DNA from: Mycoplasmopsis cricetuli ATCC 35279
GTDB lineage: Bacteria > Bacillota_I > Bacilli_A > Mycoplasmatales > Metamycoplasmataceae
Reading direction: 5' to 3'
Assembly (NCBI RefSeq): GCF_000526955.1
Contig: NZ_JAHB01000001.1
Location: 62,001 to 126,000 of the forward strand
Length of the DNA: 64,000 nucleotides
Notes under the pieces: generated by a model
Told to the model about the DNA's origin: nothing
Seen by the model: the letters and a program-made list of their open reading frames with translations, nothing else
Database searches by the model: none
Program-made: the position numbers and the translations under genes
Shown: positions 47,900 to 58,539 of the stretch, piece after piece
Position numbering within the stretch: the first letter of the stretch is position 1
How the letters are laid out: every line of letters begins with the position of its first letter

Positions 47900-49894
47900 T
47901 TAATTTTTTTGTAATTCAATTAAAATATCCCTTAATTCAATTGCTCGCTCATAATCATGAAGTTTTGCAGCTTCTTCCATTTGTTGTTTAATTTCTTTAA
48001 TAATTTGTTCTTTATTTTTAACAGTAGGTTTCTTTGTAATATTTTTACCTTCTTGACTTTTTGAAAGAAGTAATTCAACTGCATTCATTAAATCATGCCC
48101 TTGAATTGGATCATGAATTGGTTTGATGATTGTTTGAGGAATAATATTATTTTTTAAATTATAAGCAATTTGCATTTTTCGCTTTTCTTGATTGTCATCA
48201 ATGCATGCTTGCATGCTTTTTGAAATATGATCAGCATAAAAAATAGCTTGACCTTTATGATTACGTGCTGCTCTACCTGTGATCTGAATTAATGAACGTG
48301 TATTACGCATAAAACTTTCCTTATCAGCATCAAGCACAATTACTTTAGAAACTTCAGGTAAATCAATTCCCTCTCTTAATAAATTAATTCCAATAACAAC
48401 TTCATAGATTCCTGATCTTAATTTTCTTAAGATTTCATTTCTTACAAAAGTGCTATGCTCAGAATGAATATAAGCTGCTTTAATTCCACGTTCTAACAAA
48501 TAAGCACTTAGTTCCTCAGACATTCGCTTGGTTGTTGTTAAAATGATTGTTTTTTCATTTAATTTTCTTTGTTCAATTATAGTATCATAAATATCTTCAA
48601 TTTGATTTTTTGTTGGTTTAATAACAATCTCAGGGTCAAGCAATCCAGTTGGACGAACATAGAGTCTGGTCACTACTCCTTCAGTTTTATCTAACTCATA
48701 ATCTCCTGGGGTAGCAGAAATATAAATTTTAGTAAAATCAAAATTATTTTCTCATTCATGAAATTTTAATGGTCTATTATCAAGTGCGCTAGGAAGTCGA
48801 AAACCATAATCAACTAGTGAAGATTTTCGTGAAAAATCACCTTTATACATGGCTTGTAATTGAGGAATAAACATATGTGATTCATCAATAAACATCAAAG
48901 CATCTTTTGGGAAATAATCTAAAATTGTATAAGGTCTTTGACCTGGAATTCTTTTATCAAGATACATTGAATAATTTTCAATTCCCTTACACATTCCAAG
49001 CTCTTTCATATCATCAATATCATTTTTAATTCGTTGATTAAGTCTTGTAGCTTCAAGTAGTTTTCCTTGTTCAGAAAAATGTTTTAATTGGATTTCAAGT
49101 TCTTTTTGAATCAAAGGAATAATTTCATCATAAATAGAACTCTCAGTAGCATAAGCATTACCAGGAGATAATGAATATAAAGCTACTTTTTTTAAAACAT
49201 TTTTAGTTAATGGATCTACTAAAGCAATCTCTTCAATTTCATTTCCAAAAAATGAAACACGTATACATGTATTTTCTGAATCAGCTGGTCTTACTAAAAC
49301 AATATCTCCTCGCACCGCGAAATTACCTGGCTGTTGATCAATATCATTACGCTGATACTTAATTTGAACTAAGTGAGTAATAAAATCTTTAACACTAATT
49401 TTCATTTTAAGAAAAAAACTATAAAAAGATTCCTTGTACATTTCTGGATTTAAAATTCCATAAATAGCACTAACTGAAGCTACTACAATAGTATCTTTTC
49501 GAGTTAATAATGAATTAACTGCACTTAAACGTAAAATTTCAATTTGTTGATTAGTTTTAGAATCTTTTTCAATATAAGTATCACTACCAGGTAAATATGC
49601 TTCAGGACGATAATAATCAAAATATGAAATGTAATATTCAACAGCATTTTCAGGAAAAAAGCCTTTTAATTCACTATATAATTGACTTGCTAATGTTTTA
49701 GTGTGTGAAAGAATAATAACTGGTTTGTTAAATTCTTTAATAACATTTGCAATTGTAAAAGTTTTTCCAGATCCAGTTACTCCAAGAAGAACTTGATTTT
49801 TTTGATTGTTTTTAATATTTTCAACTAATTCAGCAATTGCTTTAGGTTGGTCCCCACTTGGTTTGTAATTTGAATGCAGTTTGTAAATACTCAT
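47900..49894 (-). CDS. uvrB: excinuclease ABC subunit B
   Basis: Helicase-like repair subunit that verifies damage and loads UvrC, 664 residues. Walker [12 protein letters not shown], the beta-hairpin region [49 protein letters not shown], and a C-terminal UVR motif ([18 protein letters not shown]) match the family. One TGA-Trp at about residue 381. It starts the run uvrB-unknown-uvrA-hprK-lgt-trxB. No clear ribosome-binding site precedes the ATG. Confidence 0.97.
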
Positions 49895-50047
49895 AAATTA
49901 AATTATATATTTTTTCAAATTAAATCATTTAAAACTGAAGAATAAAGATTGTTAATTAAAAATAAGAAAAACACTCTTTTATTAATTTGCTATTAAATTT
50001 TTTAAACTTAATAGTCATATTAAATATGAGTGCTTTATTAAGTAAAT

Positions 50048-50065
50048 ATTATTATTATTATTATT
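50048..50065. repeat. (ATT)6 trinucleotide repeat
   Basis: Short ATT tract in the 194-bp gap between the importer's last gene and uvrB; on the minus strand it is an AAT repeat just downstream of a stop codon, echoing the (AAT)11 tract after yidC. Confidence 0.9.
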
Positions 50066-50088
50066 AACTTCTTAATTTAAAAATCAAA

Positions 50089-51018
50089 TTATCTTTTTGA
50101 TTTATCATATGGCAATCCAACAGCTGCTGGAGCTTTTGAATTTTTGGAAGTAAATGCAAGCAATACAATTGTAAATACATAAGGTAAAATATTAAAATAA
50201 TCAGAATAATTTTTAATACTTTCAAATGAATTTATTCCTGAAGAAATAGTTGAAGATGTTGCATATATAAGTGAAAAAATAAAAGCAATTAAAATAATAT
50301 AAATTGATTTTCATTGTCCCATGATTAAGACAGTTAAAGCTAAAAATCCTAAACCATTTGTAGTTCCTGTAAATGCAACTCCACGCAATTGAAAAAATAT
50401 TGATCCAGCAATTCCTGCTAAAAATCCTGAAATAAAAACTCCTTGTCATTTATAAAAATTAACATTAACTCCTGCAACATCAGCTGCTTGAGGATTCTCT
50501 CCAATTGATTTTAATCTTAAACCTCACTTAGTTTTGTTTAAAATAATTAAAGTTATTATAAAAATTATAATTAATATAAAAACTTTAAATGAAATAATAT
50601 TAGTAAGATTTGTTGAAGAATCAGTTGATACAGCCAATTCAGCAACTGGCGATATAAATTTATTTCCTTCTCCAAATATTTTTAACATAAAAAAGGCAAT
50701 TGCAGGTGCAACTAAATTTAATGCAACTCCTGAAATAATGTGATCTCCTTTTAATTTAATAGTAACAAAACCATGTAATAAAGCAAAAAAACCTGTTATT
50801 ATTGCTGCTATAAAAGTTATTGGAATTTGCATTCATGGAGATGATATATTAAATGATTGTGCTAAAAATCCGTAAAAAACCGCACCTACAATCATCATTG
50901 CTTCTATTGCAATATTAACAATTCCTACTCTTTCACTAAATAATCCTGAAAAAGAAGCTATCCCTAAAATACTAAAAAAAGCAAAGGTGGATATTAAAAT
51001 TAAAATAAACTCACTCAT
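50089..51018 (-). CDS. BMP-family (nucleoside-type) ABC transporter permease 2
   Basis: 309-residue membrane protein with about eight to nine hydrophobic segments. N-terminal FSGLFSERVGIVNIAIEAMM and central WGLRLKSIGENPQAADVAGVN, followed by SGFLAGIAGSIFFQLRGVAFT, are typical of the YufQ/NupQ-type permease. The ATG at 51018 overlaps the stop of permease 1 (TAATG). Works with the ATPase and lipoprotein genes upstream. Substrate assumed to be nucleosides from the family. Confidence 0.9.
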
Positions 51019-52732
51019 TATTTAATCTCCATTCTAATATTTGAATGTTTTTTAAGCATACTTTCTACAATAAGTGATTTTTCATAGTTATATCATTTTT
51101 TATTTTCAATTTTTTCCAGTTCATACTGTTCTTTTAAAATTTTAAAATCAAAATATCCACTATTTGTTAATTTTTCATTTAGAATAATTCTCTTTTTTGA
51201 TAATTCATTATAAAAATTTAATTTTTGATCATCACTTAAATTTTCACTAGCTCGAGCATAAAAAGTATTTTTTAATTCATTTTTTCATTTAGCTCAATTT
51301 TTAGAATTTTTTAAATTTTTTATTTTAATTATTTGTTTAGATTTTAAATATTTTTTGAACAATAAATATTTAATAGTTCAATATGTTTTAAAAATACTAA
51401 TTTTATGTTCTTTTGCCAATTTATTCAATTTTTCTATATGATTAACAAAATTCATATTTTCTTTTTGTAAATAATCTATTGTTTGCTTTTTAAATTCTAA
51501 TAAATTGTTTTGATTTTCAGTGTGAATTTTTTTATTTATAAGTGAAAAATTAAATCCTTTTAAATCAGTATAAAAATACTTACTTTTAATTAAAAATATA
51601 AACTTAATAAATTTATTGATTGGTCTAAATTTAGCAAAAACAACTGAAATAGCTGCTAAGTAAATAATAATTCCAGAGATAATTTGAACTGTTCCTTCAT
51701 CTAATTTTGAAGATAAAAGTTGTAATCCTCCTCCACTTGGTGATGTTGTTAAAAAGGCATAAAAAATAGATGTAAATATGCTTCCAATTGGTGAATTATG
51801 TCCAAGAAGCGATACTGCAATCGCATCAAAACCAATTGTTTCAGGTGAAGAACCAACTGCAATTTTTCCACGAACAAATACAAATCATAAAAAACCTGCT
51901 ATTCCTGCAAAAATACTTGATGCAACAATAACTAAAATGGTTAAAACTTTTTCATTTACTCCAGCATATTTTGCAGCTTCCTTGTTTAATCCATTCATTT
52001 TAATTTTATAACCCAAAGTGGTTCTTTTTAAAAGAATTCACATACTAAAAGCAAAAATAATTGAAATTATTAAAATTAATCAAGCAAAAATTTGGGATTT
52101 AAAAAAATCTGTTTGAAAAACTAAATCTTTAGTGGTTGGCGAAGATGAAAAGCCTTGTGATAAGGCAAATGGATATTGAATAACTCCTTTTAAAATCTGA
52201 TAACAAATATAATAAATAATTCAATTTAATAAAATAGTTGTTACTACTTCATTAACATTTAAAAAAGCTTTTAAAACACCTGCAATTAAACCTACAAGTA
52301 ATGCTGCTAATATTCCAAAAATAAATCCAATAAGTAATGATCATCAAGAAGAAAAAATTACTTTATCACTAGTTGATGATAAATAACTAGTGATTAAAAA
52401 TGATAAAAGTCCAGAAGACATCATTTGACCTGGAACTCCAATGTTAAACATTCCAGATTTAAAACACATTCCAACTGCTATTGAACTAAATATAAACACT
52501 GAAATAGTTATTAATAATTGAAATATTTTTATTTTAGCTGATATTCTAATTATTTCTTTAAAAAAACTAAAAGGATTTACTCCTATAATTAAAATAATAA
52601 TTGAAGAAATTATTAATCCAAAAACAATTGCTCAAGAAGAATAAAATATTTTTTTCTAGCAGAAATATTATCTTCTTTAAAGAAAAAAGAATTATTTTTT
52701 TCTTTATGTATATTTTTTGTTTTATTATCCAT
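51018..52732 (-). CDS. BMP-family ABC transporter permease 1; needs a -1 frameshift; C-terminal charged extension
   Basis: Reading from the ATG at 52732 (overlapping the ATPase stop by 8 bp) gives 39 codons and a TAA at 52613-52615. A -1 shift on A-AAA-AAA at 52649-52655 joins residue 28 to the long permease frame, giving a 571-residue protein. That frame has a TAG just upstream and no good start of its own. The membrane part shows FKSGMFNIGVPGQMM, FLNVNEVVTTILLNWI and GFDAIAVSLLGHNSPIGS, typical of NupP/YufP permeases. The last 215 or so residues are soluble, Lys-rich and probably coiled coil, an unusual addition. Could instead be a true frameshift mutation or a base-call error. Confidence 0.78.
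52649..52655 (-). promoter_or_regulatory. A7 slippery heptamer at the permease frameshift
   Basis: In the initiating frame the sequence reads AGA AAA AAA TAT, so the heptamer is in the X-XXY-YYZ register that supports -1 ribosomal slippage. After slippage the next codon is ATA in the permease frame. An 8-bp AT-only hairpin (TAATAATT/AATTATTA) lies about 35-60 bases further on, too weak and distant to count as a proven stimulator. Confidence 0.55.
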
Positions 52733-54308
52733 TGTTTACTCCTGCCATCAATAATCCTACTTCATTTCTAGTTATATCTTTAACAAATTTTTTTTCTGAA
52801 ACTGTTCCTTTATTAATAACCACAATTGAATCAGCAAGTGCAAAAATTTCATCTAATTCATATGAAATTAATAAAATTGTTTTTCCTTGTTTTTTTTCTT
52901 CTAAAATTTTGCTATGGATAATATTTATCGCACCAACATCAAGTCCTCTTGTTGGCTGAACTACAATAATAAAATTGTGATCAGTTAACATTTCTCTTCC
53001 AACAATTGCTTTTTGTTGATTCCCCCCTGAAAGAGAACGTGCTACTGAATAACCTTCTCTTCCGCCTCTTACATCAAAATCCTGTTGAATTTGATTGTAA
53101 AATTTTTGAATATTTTTAGTTTTTAAAAATAAATTATTACTAAATGTATTTTCATTTAATCTTCTTATAATTGAATTATCTAAAATTGAAAAATCTAATA
53201 CAAGTCCGTGTTTGTGGCGATCTCCTGGAATATAAGAAATTCCTTCATTTTTTTTCTGAGATACTGATAAATTTGTAATGTCTTTTAATGAACTAGTTTT
53301 TTGAATAGAATTACTAGAATTTTTAACATTATTATTAGTTCCTATAAAAATTTTACCTGATGATGGCTTTAGCATTCCAGAAGCAACAAATTCAATTTCC
53401 TCTTGTCCATTTCCTTCAACACCTGCAATAGCTAATATTTCGCCTTTTTGAATTTCAAATGAAACATTTTTAATTCCTTTTAAATATTTTGCTGAAACAT
53501 TTTTAAAAGCAAATCCAATTTCGTTTTGAATATTTTTTTCAGTATTTTTAGGTAAAACAACTTTTTCTCCCACCATTGCTTCAGCAATTTTTTCTGTATT
53601 AACATTTTCTAATGTTGGAAAATGAGCAACAACTTCTCCTAAGCGAATAACTGTAGCCTCATCTGCTACACTTTTAACTTCATTTAATTTATGAGAAATA
53701 AAAATAATTGTTTTGCCATTTTTTCTAAAAATACGCATAGTTTCTAATAAACCTTCAATTTCTTGAGGATTTAAAACTGCTGTTGGTTCATCAAAAACTA
53801 AAATTTCAGCATCACGATATAACATTTTCATAATTTCAACTTTTTGTTGAGTTGAAACAGTTGCATTTTGAGTTTTTTGAAATAAATCAAAATGCAAATT
53901 ATATTTATTTTGAATTATTTTAACTTTTTCAATTGCTGATTTTCTATCTAAAAAAGAATATTTTTCAAATTCACTTCCTAAAATAATATTATCTAAATTA
54001 GTATATGCACCTACTAATTTAAAATGTTGGTGAACCATTCCTATTCCTAATGCATTTGCTTGATTTGGATTTTTAATTGAAATTCCATGTCCATTAATTT
54101 TAATTCTACCGCTTGTTGAAGAATATAGTCCAAAAAGAATTGACATAAGTGTGCTTTTCCCTGCTCCATTTTCTCCAATTAAAGCATGAATTGTGCCTTT
54201 TTTAACTTTTATACTAATATTCTTATTTGCCACAATAGAATTAAATTTTTTAGTAATATTAACAAATTCTACAGCATAATTTATTTGATTTTTATCTATA
54301 TTATTCAT
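52725..54308 (-). CDS. BMP-family ABC transporter ATP-binding protein (two ATPase domains)
   Basis: 527-residue fused ATPase of the simple-sugar/nucleoside (RbsA/YufO) class. The first half has Walker A GENGAGKSTLM, a signature replaced by VSTQQKVEIMKM and Walker B EILVFDEPTAVLNP. The second half has a degenerate Walker A (IAGVEGNGQEEI), as usual for this class, an LSGGNQQKAIVGREM signature and VVQPTRGLDVGA. Extra sequence of about 20 residues (SSNSIQKTSSLKD) precedes YIPGDRHKHGLV. It lies between the lipoprotein and permease genes. Confidence 0.94.
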   Translation of the reverse strand: MNNIDKNQINYAVEFVNITKKFNSIVANKNISIKVKKGTIHALIGENGAGKSTLMSILFGLYSSTSGRIKINGHGISIKNPNQANALGIGMVHQHFKLVGAYTNLDNIILGSEFEKYSFLDRKSAIEKVKIIQNKYNLHFDLFQKTQNATVSTQQKVEIMKMLYRDAEILVFDEPTAVLNPQEIEGLLETMRIFRKNGKTIIFISHKLNEVKSVADEATVIRLGEVVAHFPTLENVNTEKIAEAMVGEKVVLPKNTEKNIQNEIGFAFKNVSAKYLKGIKNVSFEIQKGEILAIAGVEGNGQEEIEFVASGMLKPSSGKIFIGTNNNVKNSSNSIQKTSSLKDITNLSVSQKKNEGISYIPGDRHKHGLVLDFSILDNSIIRRLNENTFSNNLFLKTKNIQKFYNQIQQDFDVRGGREGYSVARSLSGGNQQKAIVGREMLTDHNFIIVVQPTRGLDVGAINIIHSKILEEKKQGKTILLISYELDEIFALADSIVVINKGTVSEKKFVKDITRNEVGLLMAGVNNG

Positions 54309-54331
54309 ATTAAAATAAAATGAAAAAATGC

Positions 54332-54365
54332 AAAAAATAACTTTTTAAGTAAAAGTTATTTTTTA
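54332..54365 (-). terminator. hairpin between SBP lipoprotein and ATPase genes
   Basis: AAAAATAACTTTT and AAAAGTTATTTTT form a stem followed by T-rich sequence on the minus strand, inside the operon. It could terminate most transcripts after the lipoprotein gene, giving it higher expression than the membrane subunits. Confidence 0.6.
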
Positions 54366-54371
54366 TTTAAT

Positions 54372-55766
54372 CTAGTAAGTTGAATTTGTTCCTTTTAAAG
54401 GTGAAGAAGTTTTAGCTGTAGAAGAATTTGCTTGAGGAACTTGCTCATTGATTTCTTTTACTAAATTATTAATTTTAGTTATATTACCTTTATCATCACC
54501 ATTTTTTAGTTCTGGAATATTTAATGTTTTTCTAATGTCGCTCTGATTTTGAGTTATTTCCTTAAATTTAGCAATCGCTGCATCAATTGCAGGTTGTGCC
54601 TTGCTTGTATCTCTTGTATCATTATTAGTTGTCTTTGCAATTGTTGATGGAGATAACCCTACGGCATCAACATTAAATCCTAATTTAGCATGTTCATTTT
54701 TACTTCCTAGAACAAAATTAGGAATAATATCTGAATTTGAACCTTTTTGCACAAATAAATCAGTTAATGTTCTATATAAAGTGTTTCCGATTTTTTTCTC
54801 AATTGATGTAAAGAACAGTTTTTCAACATCTTCACCAAATAATCCTGCTTGATTAGTATCAACACCAATTATATAAGGTTTGTTTTCTGAATTATAAGCC
54901 AATTGCCCTGTTTCTGCTGTTAGTGATCCAGCAACAGGTAAAATAATTTTTGGATTGGTTGCAATAATAGAACTGATTGTATTTTTTGTATTTTCATTTG
55001 AAATAAAACCAGTATTTAGACTAATTGTATTTGTTGAAATTTTTGTTATTTTTGAAGAATTTTCATTATATTTTTTAATACCTTGTAAATATCCTGCAAT
55101 GAAATCAGTTACACCAACTCCTGCTCCACCACCAAATGTATTTACTTTTCGATCTTCATCTTTTTCAACTGTTTCTGATAAATATTTAGCTGAAGCTCAT
55201 CCAGCCATTCAACCAGCTTCTTCTGTTTTATATAGTAATGAAATTAAACTTCCTGGTTTAACATTGTCATCTTGTAAATCTCAATCAACACCAATGATGA
55301 TAATATTTTTATCATCAAAAGCTTTTTTATTTTGCTCAATTTTATATCATTTTTCAAATTCTGTACCATGTTGAAATCCTGTAAGAACTCAAACATTTTT
55401 GTTAGAATTAACAAGATTTGTATAGGTTTCCCCTAATTTTGTTGCATCAGCATTAATATAATTGTTATCATTATTTTTAACTTGTTTTGAATGTTGTGAA
55501 ATTGCTTCTCACAATGACTGATTAAATGATTTATCATCAACTCTTCCACTTGCTGTTACTAAAACAATGTCTAATTTAGCAATTTTGTTTTCTGTAATAG
55601 CTTTTTCAACTTCTGCTTGTTTAGCTTGAACAACATCTTTAATATTTGCAACATCTGTGTTAGCATAAATATTTTGTCCACGAGTATTTTGTCCACAAGA
55701 CATAGCAACTGTTGCAGGAGCTAAAGTAGCTACTCCTCCTAAGAGAAATAAAATTTTTTTCTTCAT
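54372..55766 (-). CDS. BMP-family solute-binding lipoprotein
   Basis: 464 residues: signal MKKKILFLLGGVATLAP with lipobox AMSC (Cys about residue 24). The mature part shows DIVLVTASGRVDDKSFNQSLWEAI, NVWVLTGFQHG, GGAGVGVTDFIAGYLQGIKKYN, and YIIGVDTNQAGLFG, the signature blocks of the BMP (Med/PnrA-type) nucleoside-binding family. It ends in a low-complexity Ser/Thr/Ala tail and a TAG stop. First gene of the importer operon; promoter space of about 190 bp precedes it. Likely captures nucleosides released by surface nucleotidases. Confidence 0.93.
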
Positions 55767-55959
55767 AATAATCCTTTTTTATAAATAATTTAATATTTAT
55801 ATTTGAATTATAACAAATTACAAATATCATTCAATGTTAATTAAAAATTTAATTATTATTAATATTATTTATTTCATACTTTTTAAGATAAAAAAATAAA
55901 ATAAAAAAAATTTTGTTATTGCTTTTTTTGTATTATAATTGTTTTGTAGTGAATAAATT

Positions 55960-56033
55960 GCGAGTGTAGTTTAATGGTAGAACTTCAGCCTTCCAAGCTG
56001 ACTGTGAGGGTTCGATTCCCTTCACTCGCTCCA
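55960..56033 (+). tRNA. tRNA-Gly (anticodon TCC)
   Basis: 74 nt with encoded CCA. Acceptor GCGAGTG/CACTCGC, anticodon arm TCAGC-CTTCCAA-GCTGA, T arm GAGGG-TTCGATT-CCCTT. A TATAAT at about 55933-55938 is a good -10 box with TTGTTA/TTGCTT upstream. Confidence 0.97.
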
Positions 56034-56049
56034 TTTCATTTATTTGTCC

Positions 56050-56083
56050 TAAAAAAGTACATCCTTTGTGATGTGCTTTTTGC
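56050..56083 (+). terminator. terminator after tRNA-Gly
   Basis: AAAAAAGTACATC and GATGTGCTTTTT form a stem with one G-U pair about 18 bases past the tRNA end. Confidence 0.75.
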
Positions 56084-56116
56084 TTTATAATCATTTTAAT
56101 TATTAATTTTGTATTA

Positions 56117-56283
<167 letters not shown>

Positions 56284-56418
56284 AGTAAAGTATAACACAA
56301 AAAAATAAAATCAAAAAAATTTTTTTATTTTTTTACAATAATTTTTTTTAGAAATAACAATTTAAATATATTAATTATATATAATTTAAAAGTATATAAA
56401 ATATGATCAGGAACTATT

Positions 56419-57063
56419 ATGCAATGAGATTTTAAAAATCTAAAAGTTGGACAAATGGTAGATGTTCAAGCTTATAAATTTAATGGATTTTTATATCGTC
56501 AATGATCTTCAGCAAAAGTAATTTTTAACAATTCAAGGCATGTTGTTTTATTTTTATCAAACACTAAAGTAAATGAATATGATAAATGTTTGAATCGTTG
56601 AAGATATACTGAAAGTGCATTATGATTTTTACCAAAAAATTCTTATTTTAATGCAATTATTTTGTTAAAAAATAATTTTGGTATCTATCATTACATAAAT
56701 ATTGCTTCAAAACCAATATTTGAAGAAGGAACTATTAAATTTATTGATTATGACTTAGATGTCAAATGCTACCCAAAAAAAGAACTACAAATTGTGGATC
56801 GTGATGAATTTTCTCGCAATATTGTACAAATGCAATATCCTGAAAATTTAAGAAAAAAAGTTTTTGAAGAACTTAAAAATATTATTTCCTTATATACTAA
56901 TTATGCATATTTTTTTAATAATGAAATTTTCGCTTATTATTTAGATATTCTAGTAAAAGATAAATTATTGGACAAACGTATTTATGATAATTTTGTAAAA
57001 AATAACATTCAAAAATATAATGAAGAATTTGATATTTTTTCGGAAATTATGAAAAACAAGTAA
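56419..57063 (+). CDS. DUF402 family protein
   Basis: 214 residues. Begins MQWDFKNLKVGQMVDVQAYKF; the middle has WFLPKNSYFNAIILLKNNFGIYHYIN and the family-defining IKFIDYDLDVKCYPKKELQIVDRDEF, the acidic/metal-binding core of DUF402. Related proteins are nucleoside di/triphosphatases or RNase E/G-linked phosphatases; which applies here is unknown. Start chosen at 56419, with CAGGAAC nine bases upstream. Four TGA-Trp codons in the first 80 residues. Confidence 0.86.
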
Positions 57064-57167
57064 CAAATTAATATTCAATTACTAAAAAACATGAATGTGT
57101 TATAATACTTTTAAATTTTTAAACATATTTTTAAATAAATTTTATAATTTGAATTAAAGGAGCAAAT

Positions 57168-57320
57168 ATGGCAAGAGAAGGATATACTTTAGCATGCACT
57201 GGATGCAAAATGGAAAATTATATTTCAAAGAAAAATAAAAAAACTCACCCTGAAAAAATTGAATTATCTAAGCATTGTTCAAAATGCAATACACACACCA
57301 CACATAAAGAAAAAAAATAA
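57168..57320 (+). CDS. rpmG: ribosomal protein L33
   Basis: 50 residues, [13 protein letters not shown] at the start and a second pair CSKC near the end: the zinc-binding (C+) form with two C-x-x-C pairs. AAAGGAGCAA ribosome-binding site. Confidence 0.95.
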   Translation: MAREGYTLACTGCKMENYISKKNKKTHPEKIELSKHCSKCNTHTTHKEKK

Positions 57321-57329
57321 TTTTTTTAC

Positions 57330-57360
57330 AAAAATACAAAGATGCTCTTTGTATTTTTTA
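57330..57360 (+). terminator. terminator after rpmG
   Basis: AAAAATACAAAGA and TCTTTGTATTTTT form a 13-bp stem with a TGC loop, 10 bases past the stop. Confidence 0.88.
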
Positions 57361-57396
57361 AAATAAAAATTAAAATTTTATTCAAAGGAATTAAAA

Positions 57397-58443
57397 ATGA
57401 ATCGTAATAAATTAGATCAAATGTTTGCTAAAACTAAAGTGGAAGCCTTAATTTCTGAAGCACCTCAAACAAGACTTTGATATGCTGATGTACAAACTAG
57501 TGATGGATTAATTGTTATTGAAAAGGAAAAAGCAACTTTATTTGTTGATTCAAGATACATTGAATATGCAAACAAAAAAGCTAAAAATGTTGAAATTATT
57601 TTAATTAAGGAAAATAGTGTTGAAGAATGATTTAACAAAAGACAATTAAAATCAATTGCACTTGAAAGTAATTATTTGGTAAAAAACTGAGAAAATAGAA
57701 TTAAAAAATTAACTAATGCACAAAAAATTGAATGAGTTGATTCACAAGAACTTAGAATTGTTAAAAGTCAATTAGAAATTGAAAAAATGCAACAAGTTAT
57801 TGATGTTTCACTTAAAGCATACAATCAATTTATTCAATGAATAAAGCCTGGAATAACTGAAAAAGAAGCTGCTGCAAAATTAAATTATTTATTAAAAATA
57901 AATGGATCTGATAAAGAAAGTTTTGATGAAATTATTGCTTCAGGATCTTCTTCTGCTGAACCTCATCACCACCCTACTGATAAAATAATTGAAAATAATT
58001 CATTACTCAAAATTGATTTCGGCGGTCTTTTAAATGGGTATGCAGCTGACATTACAAGAACTTTTATTTTAGGAGATTCAACTAAGGCTAATCCTAAAAT
58101 GTTAGAAATTTTAAAAATTGTTGAAAAAGCAGCAGCTCTTGGTCGGGCACATGTTAAACCTGGAATTAAAGCAAGTGAAATAGATAAAATATGTCGTGAT
58201 TACATTGCAAGTAAAGGCTATGCAGATAATTTTTTACATTCAACTGGTCATGGCCTTGGAATTGATGTACATGAATTACCTTCTGTTTCATCAAAATCAG
58301 ATTATATTTTAGAACCTGGAATGATTATTACAGTTGAACCTGGAATTTATATTAAAGGTTTAGGTGGTGCAAGAATTGAAGATGATGTTTTAGTAACTGA
58401 AACTGGTCACTATGTTTTTTCGCGTCCTGAAGAAAATAAATAA
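57397..58443 (+). CDS. pepP: M24B metallopeptidase, Xaa-Pro aminopeptidase
   Basis: 348 residues. N-terminal creatinase-like domain, then the pita-bread catalytic domain. Metal ligands appear in KIDFGGLLNGYAADITRTF (two Asp), HSTGHGLGIDVHE (His), TVEPGIYI and GARIEDDVLVT (two Glu). Removes N-terminal residues next to proline from peptides. A run of SSSAEPHHHP near residue 190 is the substrate-side loop. AAAGGAA before the ATG; six TGA-Trp codons in the first half. Confidence 0.94.
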
Positions 58444-58454
58444 TTTGAAATTTT

Positions 58455-58503
58455 AATAAATCAAAAAACACAATTTCTAAAGTTTTGTTTTTTGATTTAT
58501 TTT
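58455..58503 (+). terminator. terminator after pepP
   Basis: AATAAATCAAAAAACA and TGTTTTTTGATTTATT form a 16-bp stem followed by TTTTTT. Confidence 0.88.
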
Positions 58504-58539
58504 TTTAATTCATTTAAGTTTTAAATTTTCATTTTTTAT

